Source: Caprimulgus europaeus (taxonomy: Eukaryota; Chordata; Aves; Caprimulgiformes; Caprimulgidae). From it: a stretch of 64,000 nt of DNA. Location: the NCBI GenBank assembly GCA_907165065.1, contig OU015533.1, positions 26,242,578-26,306,577 of the forward strand. Direction: 5' to 3'. The position numbers and the translations under genes are program-made. Positions 36,401 through 53,700 of this stretch are shown in pieces. The notes beneath the pieces were generated by a model. The model was not told where the DNA came from. It saw nothing but the letters and a program-made list of their open reading frames with translations, and did not search any database. The stretch's first letter is position 1, and each line of letters begins with the position of its first letter.

Positions 36401-39049
36401 TTGTTTGAGTTTTTTGTCATGCTTGCAACACCAGGGTGGCTGTTCAAAAAGAAGCTCAACACATTCATTATATCATTGTGCACTCTGCTGATAAATATGC
36501 AGAGAAATTATATCTGTTTAATCTGTGTGGGCATCCAAACCTTGTGTAATACTTGGTAGAAATAACTGGGCTGAATAAAGATTAATTATTTGTACTGCAG
36601 GAAAATAGAGCAATTCTCACAGCAGCTGTTGTAATCTTGGTAGTAAAATCAGGAGAGTTTGTGCAGATGCTCCAGTCTTGGGAGCCATAGAGGCAGATGT
36701 ATCAGAGGAAATACCAATACATGGGTTTGCATATTTTCTTCTCACTAATCACAGCTGCGGTAGCACCTAATTTTCTGTCCATCACCCTTTTCTTTCACCA
36801 CTGTTTCCTGTAGTACGTTAACACCACACAGCTTCTCCCTTCTATGAGCTGACAACACTGTACAGTAATGTATCAGTGCTGACATATATCCATATCTTTC
36901 CAAAAAGTGAATTTTGTTAATGAATCTTTCTTCCTGTGAAAAGGACACCAGCAGCTCCACTATCTTCTGTACTGGGTTCATATCTCAGTTAAAGAAACAG
37001 GTTAGGGGTGCTTGTTGTTGTTTGTCAGAGCAAACAGGACAGAAGCAGCTTGTTCTTGCTGAAACTGAAATTAAAAAGTCTCATCTGAATGATATAGTTT
37101 GCATTTGTTTCACAGGTCTGGGCAGAGGTATCAATATCAAGAACATCCAAATGATGGCGAGTGTTGGTCTGGAAACATACGTATGAATGACTATTAATTT
37201 ATTTAATGTAGGAAGTTAATAGGTGTATTATTATCTTCCTGTAAGCAAAAGAGGGGCAATTAAATAATCAGCAAAAGATAATTCCCTGTGGAAGCAAGAC
37301 TCAATTAGTTCTTCTTTTCAAAACTACAGTTACTGATAACTCATGAAAATTATCTATCATTAGACATATTCTGCCCTCTTATGCTGATACAACTTCTCCT
37401 GATTTCCCATTTGAAAACATCTCAGAAAAAAAAGAGTATTTCAAGAGAAGATATTTGAAGATTATGATCTAAGTTGACTCCAATCTCTAGAAGAGGGAGG
37501 AATTAAAAAAAAGAAGCATATGGAAGAATCCACAACAAGAGAACAGTAGGAGAGTAGGAAGTGGGGTAGGAAGTGCAGAAAGAAGAAGATTAAGAGGAGG
37601 GGGGACAGCTGATCCTGGCCAGTGGGTAGGAATGACTGCCACGTTCTTATCTTGTTCCAAGTTCCCATTTCACTCCTGTGCTGACTTCTCAAACACTCTG
37701 TGTTTTATTCATACATATTGTAAATAGCAACAGTGTTTAACTAATTTATAGGAAAACAAAGAAAAAATGCCTGATCCCCACTTTCTTTTTTGAGGTAAAT
37801 TTTCAAAAAATCTTATACAAGTTTTAACACCAGTGCCTGCCACCACAGTATATAGAAAAGTTAGAGTAAGTGGTGTACTAAGTAACACGACTAACACCTA
37901 CCATATGCTGGGTTTTTTTTTTCATTCTCTCCCCAGTGGAAAAAAATAATGCTTGGGAATTTTTGTTTTCTTTTTTCTTTTTAAATAAAACAGGTCTGTC
38001 CTACTGCATCTGTATCAGAGGAGACAGGTCACAGAGCTACATTTTCCACTTGAGAGGAGAGCAGGGATGTCTGCAGTGGCTGTTCTGTTTGGCACGGATT
38101 TGCTCTCTAATCTGGGATTGTTCCAGAACAGTTCTGTCTTCAGCATAGGTGAACTTTTGCCCTATGGTAGGGATTTCTTCTGTCAGCCTCAAACCTCTTT
38201 CTGAGTTTTACAGAAAGGAAGGAAAGGTGGAGAGAGGGAGACAGGCTCACAGGAGATGAGTGGTTAGGGGACCACACTCCTTTGCTCTTTATCAGTTTCC
38301 TAAAGACTCAGGTTCATGGCCAGATGTGTTGTTATTTTACCATGCCACTAGACACATATCCAAGATGAGGCCACTACTTGTCAGGGCAAGACACATTCCC
38401 CTACCAGCCAGAGACAGCAGAAAGTTTTACTTGAATGATTTCTACAATGACGGATTTAACCACCTATGCATACACGTGCACTATTAAAAGAAGAGAACTC
38501 CACCACGTCTGCAAATTCTTCAAGTATTTCCTTTGCAGATCAGCGTCATCTTTCTTTCTGAGGTTCATTTTCAAGCAGCCTTTGTTTTTTTTTTTTTCTC
38601 ATTATATGATCTTGTTCAAGCATTGAGACTGACTGGGATTAATGGCCTATGAGTACGTAATAGCTTTTTGCCAACTTGCGTTTACAGTAATGTTACCGGT
38701 GCTTGCTGTCATGTCATCTGATGAGCTTTCTCAGGGGCTACTTGAAGATGTTGATTCAGACTGGAGAGCACACTGATCATTATAAAACTTTGTAAAAATA
38801 TTCATGTCACTAGAGTTAGTGGTGGGTGAGTAGTATACTGAACAAAGCAACACCTAAGTCACCTGCAATCATCTAAATTGATTTGCTTATTGCCTAGATT
38901 TAGTTGAAGGATTATTGAGAGTGAAATGGAGCATAGAATATAGCCTTGGAAAACTATTAACTGTGAAGTAATTTAGAAACTTGAATACTACTAAATCAAA
39001 GGCAGTTACATTTCTGAAAATGTAATTTTGGTTTTCCTTGTAATCTAAG

Positions 39050-39160
39050 GATCAGCTATGTCAAAGGCTTTGAAAATCAATTTAATGGAAAGCAATTTTT
39101 TGTTAATTCAGAATTTAACACCTTTGCATGTTGATCCATGTTGACTCCAATATGCTACTG
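39050..39160 (-). mobile_element. Probable old CR1 LINE fragment, reverse-transcriptase coding region
   Basis: On the + strand, CTATGTCAAAGGCTTTG and, about 75 bases on, GATCCATGTTGACTCC follow the reverse complement of a conserved CR1 ORF2 region. There the family has TGTCAAAGGCTTTGCTGAAG and then a CCCATGCTGACT block. The copy is diverged and non-coding. The borders are uncertain. Confidence 0.5.
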
Positions 39161-40730
39161 AGATAACCTGTAGTGTTGACAGTTGCTGTCTTTCAAGTAA
39201 GATGAGTACTAGTCTGCTTTGGTTAGTTTGCACAAATTGCATTTTTGCTTTGGTGTCCTGCGTAGTTCTTGTTTACACTTTGCCTAATTTAGAAACAACC
39301 CAAAGATTCAGCTGGCACCTTCTTCTAGCCTAGTGCCTTTCATTGATGAGTCTTCATGTTGTGCATTATAGAAACACACATAAGTCTTCGTGTTTGTCAT
39401 TTAGCCAAATTGCTTCTCTTTACTTAGTAAAGGGTTCAGGTGATAACCAGGAAGTGGGAGAGTTATGAGGGCTCTTCTATATCTTTGACTTGCCTCCTCA
39501 CATAGTTTTGGTGGGTAGGAGGATTTTATCAGCAGAAGAGGGGAGATTTCACCTAAAAGCCAGCAAAATCTACGACGTTTTTACAGGAAAGTTAACAAGT
39601 TCTAAGCTGATTCAATCTTGCTCAAAATTTTCGTCTGGTTTCATGGGGAAAATAATACTATTCTCCTTGATCCCACTCCTGGCTCATTCTCTTTTCATGT
39701 GGGATATCCCCAGATCTCCCTGACAGGGAAGCAGTAATGCAGAAGAGGCTGATGGGTTGGCAAGCACTTTTTCCACGTGTACCTCCACTGGATAAACCTG
39801 CCTGATAACCATTATTTCCTCATAAGAATGCATGAACGTCTTCTATTCACCATGTTGAAATTAGCTCTCAAACAAAACTACTCATAATAAGCAGTTCTTA
39901 GATATTTTTGCTTCTGTATTATTCAGAAGTAATTCTGCTCAGTGCTAAATCTACAGGAGAGAGCACAGGCTACACCTGAACTACTACATCATCACACGAA
40001 ATGACTTCCAGAAATTAGTACTTCCAGGAAAAGATTAACCAGCGTGCCAGTTTTTCAGCTGTTTGGATCCATGCATGTTGTCTGTGATGTGTTGGCTAAT
40101 CCACCATAGAAGAGTAATACTACAAAAACTATAACACCCATTAAAAAGGCATTTTAATTTATCAGAAAAGATTGTGCTTTTTCTTCTATTCTTTTCAAAT
40201 GCTTTCTTAAATAAAGATATTGTAATTAGGTAAGTTAATGTAATGCAATGCAGTGGAATAAAAAGCCTTAAATGATGGTCTCAGGCTCATAGCCAAAGTC
40301 TAAAGTCATAGACCATATCTATTTTTATTTCAAAAATTACTAACAGCCCAGTTCATTTCTTTCCCAGCTGTAGTTGTGCAGCTGAATGGGGAAAAAAACA
40401 GATGTTCACCATATGAAAACTTCCTCTTGTAGTTCATGAACTCACAAATGTGTATGGTAGGAGAGTAGCCTGTTTCAATCACAAGTGGGAAATACTGCCA
40501 TCAACTACATCTTGAGATCCAGGACAGAAATAGTTTTACTGCAGAATGGTTCTAGGGGCACTTCCCAGGACACAGGCAAATCCCAAGATACAGGATCATA
40601 TATTTTCATTGACATTGAAGCTGGTATGATTTTAGTTTATTTAAAATGTATGTGTAAATGTGAATTTCTCATACATGCATCACTACAATGTCTGTGATAG
40701 GGTTTTTAAAAACTCAGTTGGATTATACAG
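39161..40730. other. Intergenic, unique-looking
   Basis: No gene or recognised repeat; AT-rich. Weak CR1 similarity may continue for a short distance at the left edge. Confidence 0.35.
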
Positions 40731-45799
<5,069 letters not shown>

Positions 45800-46195
45800 G
45801 TCTGTTTGCTGGAAAGAGGTGATTTGGTTACCACACAAAAAGAGCAACTGCATAAGAAGAAGAAATACATATTGTAGATTCTTCAACCTAGTGGAAAAAG
45901 CTGTAACAAGAACCAGTGCCTGGAAGCTGAAGCCAGAAAAATTTAAATGAGGCGTGCTAGATGAACCCTGGACCGAACATTAGATGCTATTAGATGAACC
46001 GCTAGAATGAGTTGCTTTTGGAGGTCATGTACTTACAGTCACACATTTCCTTCAAATAAAGAATCAGTGATCTTCAGTAGGATAGGTTCTAACTAAACGC
46101 AAGCCATATATTAGTAATTCCCAAAACATCATGTTAACAGGCCATAAGACAGCAGTATCTGATGGTCCTTTCTGCTTTACACTCCATGAATACAT
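45800..46195 (+). mobile_element. Old CR1 LINE fragment, 3' end
   Basis: GTAACAAGAACCAGTGCC with TGGAAGCTGAAGCC (about 45900-45935) matches the amniote CR1 block with CCAGTGGCTGGAAGCTGAAG. Near 46135-46190, CAGGCCATAAG, CAGTATCTGATGGTCC, TTTCTG and the terminal CCATGAATAC follow the CR1 3' end (GATGATC, GGTCCCTTCTGGCC, then CTATGAAT). The middle part is degraded by indels. A dead, ancient copy. Confidence 0.7.
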
Positions 46196-47250
46196 GCACA
46201 AAATTGAACACAGAGGCTTGCTTTTTTAAGTCTACTTTCTAATAATTTTTAACTGCTTCATTTTATTTCCCCCCGAGTGTCTGAACTGACCTGGCCAAGT
46301 ATCTTTGAAAGTGATACAGTAGTATACAGAAACCTGAATAGATAACAAATGTGTAAGTGCAGAAAAAAATCTTGCATATGTCAAGATCTAGGCTTCATTA
46401 CAGTATCTTTACAGGAGGAATGATACAGGAAGTGTGACTTTGTAGTCATTAATTCTGCATTTTCTGGCTTGCCACATGTACAGATAAACCTCTGGAAGGT
46501 AAGGAACTCTTGCCAATTCATTCTAGACCCTTCAGTTGCAGCCTTTATCTGCATTTATATACTGTTTCTGAAAGGAAAAAAATATGGACTTGTGAATTTT
46601 AATAAAACATTTATTGCAACATTTCAGGTGCTGTAACACTTGTTCTTACAAAATGGTGTGATTTATGTGTGCACTTCCTTGTGAGGAATAGCAGATGTGG
46701 GACAGGGGCAATACTACAGCCTTTCTCCAGCGCCAGAAAAATGGGTTGTTTACTTCCCTCCAGGTAGCACAGGTACCTTGGGTACCCAGCAGCAACCTCA
46801 CCTGTTCGTACTTTGCCCAGTATCCACAAGAATTTACAGGCTCCTCTTTTACCTGAGTTTTGAATCCCTGAGTGGAGAGTCACTGTTCTTTCCTAATCTA
46901 TACTGTCTACATCAACACAGGCTGACTCACACTCTTATTTGAATCAGTGTTCTGCATGACCATCTGCTTCAATATTACTCTCTTGAGCTTCATAAATATG
47001 AAAGAGAAAAAATTACTCCAAAAATAACTCTAAATACAAAAGGAGAGAATGCCCTAAGATTATTCTATAGGATTGATCATGGCATATTTACTTAAAGTAG
47101 AAATTTAGGGCCATTCTGATTTACTATATCCGACCAACCATTTTCAGGAGACCGTGCCTTAACGTAACTGGAAATAAAATTTGAACTGACTTTTATGAAT
47201 GTGCATTGGTGATTAATTCAAATATATTTTAAGATGTAGCTTACTGCCTT

Positions 47251-47285
47251 GCTATACTATACTATCTATACTTTGTCTATACTGT
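47251..47285. repeat. Imperfect CTATACT repeat
   Basis: CTATACTATACTATCTATAC is followed by TTTGTCTATACTGTC, giving four CTATAC cores in 35 bases. Confidence 0.7.
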
Positions 47286-47684
47286 CTTCCTAAGTATAGG
47301 CTTTCTGTTCCCTAGATGCACATTAATGCTAACATGATTAGCAGCATACTTGCATTATAAACATGTCTCAGGGGTATATCTGTTTGGGGTCATTTATTTC
47401 CTCAGGGCCAGGATCTCACTCAATGTTAATGAGAGCTTCACATCTGGCATTACTGTTGAACATGGTTGCTGAAGTGGAGGTGTCCCTGTCCCCTTGTTTC
47501 TTGACAGGCAGCCTAGGGAAGGGCTCTGGTGGCAGCAGTCAAGGGTCTTGTGGGGAGTTTTTAGGCAGTACTAAACACTGCTTGACCAAAAAACAAATCT
47601 GTGACCACAGAGTTGTGATATATGTACAGTTTGTGAACCAAGAATTGAATTTAATGAGTTGCTGTTTCTTGTCACTTCAAAATT

Positions 47685-47724
47685 AAAACAGCAAGGTAAT
47701 AAATAAAACAGCTACTTAATAAAT
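47685..47724. repeat. 20-bp tandem duplication
   Basis: AAAACAGCAAGGTAATAAAT is followed directly by AAAACAGCTACTTAATAAAT, then a partial third copy (AAAATA). Confidence 0.75.
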
Positions 47725-50700
47725 AAAATAGGTGATAATGCCATTAATAAACCACCAAACATGCATGTGAGAATTTATTTATACACAAGGTTCCTAGAGA
47801 ACTTGAATTCAAATCTATTACTCCCAAATTTACTTGCAAAACTACACTGTTACTGACAGTAGGAAGTAGAAGAGCTTTTGCTTCATTTTTGTTTATTCTT
47901 ACATCTGAATAATTTTCTTCCCTGAGATATCTTTCACACTGGTTTTAGCACTATTAGTGAGAGTCCATATTTATGGGGCATTTCCCTCCGATTTCAATGG
48001 ATCAGAACTTTATTTCATATTGTGCAAACAAATATAGGTGTAAAGGATTGTTTTGCAAGAGAGTTTCAGTGTGTGCAGAACAGCACAACAAATTCATTTT
48101 TACTGAATGTCTAAATTTACCAAACCCAAAACGATCAGAAACAGCCATTTAGTTAGGTATGCTGCCATGAAAATAGCTATGGAAAATAAGACAGCCATGG
48201 CTCCCAATGAAGCAAACAACCTCTCCATCCCTGTCCTTTGAGGAAAAGATTTCAGACTGTTCTTTACCAGAAAGAATGACAGAGTCCTTGGGTTAGGTCT
48301 GCTTACCGTGTGTGCAAACTCTAATGGATGAACGGGTTATCTCCCTGTTCATGGTTCCATATAGTGATATACAATTATATGCAGTGAGAATACACACATA
48401 CTGGCATCAAATTATAAAAATAACAGGAGATTAGCCTCACGTTTGTGCCAAAAACTCCTGGTACAAATTCTCAGCCTCACTCATTAGCTTTCTTTTGGGA
48501 GGTGCTCTATTTGTTAGGAGATCAATAAATGTTGAGCTCTTTTGTTGTTGTTGTCTGTGGAAGTTTAACACTACAGGCAGAATAGAATAGTCAGGATTCT
48601 GCGTGCAGGAGTCCAGCTCTATTGACTGCACACATCATTCGCATGTAGTCCTGTTCCTACAAATAACATTCATTTTATTTATCCTACACACTCATTGAAA
48701 GAGAGATTTGTTCTTTTCATGAGCACTGGGAAATTGTCATCAGGGGATGCCTAAGCAGGTAGAAGAATCAGATTTTCTAATTATAAAAAAGGAGAGCATT
48801 TGAGGATGGTCATATTACTGATTTCCAGGAGGCCCTGCAAGTATTTCTGTTCAGGATGGGAAAAGATTAAAATGCTATTTGCATGACTGATGCTAAACTT
48901 TCTATCTTGTATTCTTGTAAATGAATTGCTGCCTCACAGGCACTTCATGTTATGAAAACATTTTACATTCAACTGGAATAATTGCACATTTAACTTCAAA
49001 GTTACAACCTGCCTCAGGTATTAATTTTTCAGGTCCACACTGGAACTGCAGATATGTCAAAAGAATTGGCTCAGGATAGAGCTGTCATGCACCGCAAATT
49101 ATTCCATCTTCTCTGCAGTCTCCACGGTAGATATTGAATCAAAATTTCTCATACTTCAGGTAAACTCAAATACTTGACAATCATTGAAGAATGTTTAGTC
49201 TGCTTGAGCGAGACTTCTGGGTAGTATTAAAAAATGAGAAGCTATTATATCAAACCACTGCCAGCTTGCTCTATTGCTTTAAAATTGGTCTTTTATGCAA
49301 AAATTGCTATAGAGCTAGGATATGTTTCTCATACTGATAGTTATTTAATCTCTTTTAAATTAAAAGAAGGCTGTGAAGTTGGTTTTATTTTTGAATCGCT
49401 GCAGTAACGAATGCTTGCAAAGAGATAACAGCCCTGATAATACAAGCGTGAGTAATGCCCAAGTGATTTCATTCACTGACTGTACAACATTCCTACTGGT
49501 TACGGAATCATTTGTCATTATCATCATTGTTTCATAGCATCTGCTAAGAAATGCAAAAAAACACCTTAGAATTTATGCCAGTTTTAGAGGTTTGTGATTC
49601 AAAATGAGTGAGAAAGATGTAACTCTTTTCCACCTTTTTTTTTAAATACCTGAATCAGATGATGATGTGTGGGACAGGTTAAACAAAGCAAACTGAGATA
49701 AACCTAAGGAAGTTACATGGCACCTGGGGACAATCCGCTTGTAATTGCTAAAGGATTCACCATTCATGGGGTTAAAGCAGCTGTTTCTTTATTTGGCAGG
49801 AACTATTTCATAAAGACAAAGCCTTTACAAATAAAACCCACCAACTCAAGTAATGCATTAGTTTATATATTAATGAGTATTTTGACCAAAACAGAAACTT
49901 GATTCTGTATAATATCTTTTGCTATTGAAACAATTTGCCTGAAGAAAATACATGCAGAGAATTGATATGAAAATGAATCACTAAGCAGTCGTTTATTCTC
50001 AATATTTATTGAAAAGCTTTCTTCTTGGAATTTGGTAATTTATCACTTCAAATATGTCTACCTTAAAAATTATGATGACATGGGACCTGCAGCTGATTTT
50101 AAAACAAATGCAATCTCTTAAGGCTATTATTCCGCTTATGATGTTTATTTATAACTCCATTGCTTCAAAATCATGTAATTTGTTCAATTTTTGCATTTTC
50201 CAGTTTATGTTTAACATTTAATAAAATTAACTTTTTTAACTTTTCCAACCTAGATTCAAAGGGGAAAAAGATGTATTTGTAATTTAAATCTGATATTTCT
50301 GATTATTTCTATATAGCTCCTCCATAACAACTTGATATTTTTCTTGAGATAGCGCTGAAATATTTGTGGGCTAAATATCTCCGAAAACATACATTAAACA
50401 GGAAATTTGTGCTATCACCATTATTGGAGTAAAAAGTTCTTCTTAAATCTTTCCAATAAATCAGTCAATGAGGCAGTTATTTAATTTCTATGATCCAATG
50501 TCTACTGCTTCTTTTAATTAAAAATGTATCTAATCATGTAAACATTATTATGAGCACAATATTTTGTACTTATGAGTTTTTAAGTGTCAGCAAACACATC
50601 TGGAACTTTGCTTAATAGATAATAGAAGTGTCCAATTTTGCCAAAAATAAAAATATAGACAGCAAATTTCAGAAGAAGGATGGAGTCTTGTGTTTATTTG

Positions 50701-53700
50701 AAGCGGACTGTAGAGGTGATAGATAACATAATGATGGCTTCATTTAACCAGCACCAGTAGACCATTAATTTAACAAGGTAAGTGCTTTCAGAGAAGATGA
50801 AACATGCTGTAATTTCAAGTCACTTGATTTCTATATTTTCAGCACTTTCTATAAAAAGTGCATAACAAAACCTGCAGTATATGATAGTATGAAATGACTA
50901 CATTTGTAGAGAATTGGGCAGCTATCACTCAGTCCATGGAGTGACACAAAGTCCAAGGACAATGCTGACTTTCCACAAGGCTGACTAACAACTGTAGCTT
51001 CTGTTCAGGGATGCTGATGTACTGAAATGCGTTAATCTGAGAGCATGTTCCAGTGGGATATTAAAAATTCAAATGAGGACAAAACAATGTTTTTGCCACA
51101 AGTGGTGTGCATCAGAGCCTCAGCTCCCTGCTGTTTTCTGGAGCCATAGAAGCAGCTGGATAAGTGCTGGGGCTGGTTCATGGTGAGGGTCTGAAGCTAG
51201 ATGTTATATCTACACAGAGCAATTAATTGTGGGATGAAGATACTTCAGGTAGCAGGAAAACTGGGCTGTAGTGGTGGATGAAATGGTGACTTGGTGAAGC
51301 CAGCAGTCAGTACTGGCACTAATTTCCATGGGGCTGCATTTTTTTTCTATGTTGTAGTCTTTGAGGTATTACAAAAGTTGTATTTGCTGCCAAAAGGAAA
51401 ACTAGATCTTGTTGGATGCTGCCATTAAGCTGCCTGTTGGTCCCACTGGGGTCAGTGGGAACCTTGACAAGGTTTCTTGTTCTTTGTTGTAGGGGTGAAC
51501 ACTGTGAAGTTGAGAGAGGAGGCAGAGGTTGCCTGTTGTCAAAAAGCAGCAGCACAGTTACATTGAAATGATCTTCCACCTGGCTGTGCTTCAGCTGGAA
51601 GGGCCTCCTCGCCATGAACAGAGGCATGGATCAATCCCACTCCTGCTTAAATTAGGATTTGAGCTGCCCTAGACTCTCTGTATAGCTACTAGATGAGAGG
51701 CATGTCCAGAGTGTGATTTAGCTACTCCACCAAATTTGCTAACCCAAATTCAAGAAAATTGCATGTTCAACAAAGTTGCATTCATGGAGCTCATGAAGAA
51801 GGACTTAAAAAACAGATATGTAACATCAGGTTCCTAACTATCTTTTCAAGTTATTCTCCTGTTATTTTTACAAAGTCTCATTGAAGTCAGTGTTTTATAT
51901 GTGATGGCTTTTATCAGCTAAGGATAACGGCTTTGACATCACTGAAAATTTGCCATAAGAGGGCTCAGTTAAGTTCTATTAATAATTTGAGAAATATTTT
52001 GAATGGACTATTCCACAGATGATTATCACATTATTATATTCCCTGTCAGTCATTCTTTCCCTCTCCTGCAGAGAAAACCTCGTGTTGATAGCTAATGTTC
52101 ATTACGTAAAAATGCTGGATTCTTGGTCCACAAATCAGAGAGGAGTGGTAAGAATAATAATGAGAGACATCTAGCAGAAATAATAGAATTTTTATTTAGA
52201 TATTATTTAGACTGCATCGTGACTGACTGCACAACAGTGGCACTGTGCAAATTATGTTTAACATTTAACTAGACTATTAACTGTTAATGAAATCTCCATT
52301 TTGGATTGTAAAACTCAGTGTTTGAGATCATCTTCTAAAATACCATTTGATAACCTGAAATTTTATTCTTAAATTGATAATGTACCAGCACTGCTTTCTA
52401 GTGAAAAAAAAGAGCTTTGTTCAAAGTGCTGATAGGCAGCAAGGTATCAAGAATGTTGTCAGACGTGAAGCATGCAGCTTTATCAAACAGAAAGCAAAAC
52501 TGTGTTGTTACTGCTCTGTACAGGAATGTCACAATGGGAACCTCTGTTTAGAGAAAGGCATCTCAAAGGCACCAAAAGTGCTTTCTTCACCAGCATCAAA
52601 GTGAAACTGCATTTAAATTAGAGGCTTGTTTGGTTTTCTAGAACAGCTGCTCATCTGTTTCTGTGGGATTCTTTCCTGATACACTGCAGAGTGCTTTCTG
52701 CCTACACTAAGATACTAGTTACGTCCCTGTTCAGTGTAAGGATTGCAGAGAAATGATTAGAAAGTCCTGAGTTTTGCAGGCAAACAATGAAATGAATGCT
52801 TGGGTTCGCACACATAGTTGGACATCAACCTCCATTTTTTAATGCAAAATTTCAGCTTCTCTGCAGTTCCTAAGAAGTGCTCTTTTGACTGAGTGATGAC
52901 AGCTCTGGTTCTCATGCCTGTCTGTAACAGGAGCTGCCAAGGTGTTCTGGACAAGTAATTCCTATCACGCCACGAAGGGAGTCAACAGCTCAGCTCCCAT
53001 ATGGCACTGGTTTGTGATTTAGATGATTTGTGCTTATGGGTGCATGCTTGAGCTGTGGACCTCACTGTTGAAATCTTCTTTGCCTTGCAGATCTCCCTAG
53101 TTCAAATGCACTAGCTTCAAAATTAGCATTGTTTTCCCTAGGCACTCTAGTGTGTCCCTGTGAATTGCATCAATATGAGTATTTTGAATATTTTCCAGTG
53201 ATTTTTTTTGTGGGGCAGTCCTTCCTGTGATAAACTAGAATGCAGCCTAGTATCTAGTGTGATTAGTTTTCAGTGAAAATGCACAGAAATCATGGACACA
53301 CTGCTGTTTGCTGAAATGAAGTTCATTTCAGCAGGAAGTTAAAGAAGGGTATGAACAATACACTCCAAAATTATCTTGTAAGCTGACAGGTTTGTACATA
53401 ACAAACTCTTATATTAGAGAATCATAAACTTTACCTAAAATCCATGTGCAAAGTATCACATTGTTCTTTGTGGATAGGGGTTACTGAGGAAACAGGGGAC
53501 CTGAGCAACCAAAAATCTCATTAAGTTATTCCTATTGTTTTCCCTGCACAATCAGTGCAAAATTGAAGGATGATGCCAAATCTAATCTGCTTCAACAACA
53601 ACAAAAAGACATCAGAAATACAGACAGCACTGGATTCCTTATGAGTTTAAACAGAAGTACTTTTGAGTTTATACTTGTGTAATTATATTCACAGCTACTG

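Larger units (their letters stand above)
22126..39049. other. Long gene-free stretch
   Basis: About 17 kb with no supported gene and no clear dispersed repeat. Local items: a CTCF-like motif on the - strand (23331-23344), inverted repeats at 25695-25733 and 26026-26057, a G-run cluster (32373-32415), and a T17 run facing an A12 run (33341-33413). It also holds splice-bounded candidate exons at 27714-27799 and 35856-35993. The longest open frame (129 codons at 26332-26721, - strand) has no recognisable domain. The AT-rich stretch at about 35610-35760 reads like conserved noncoding DNA. Confidence 0.4.
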
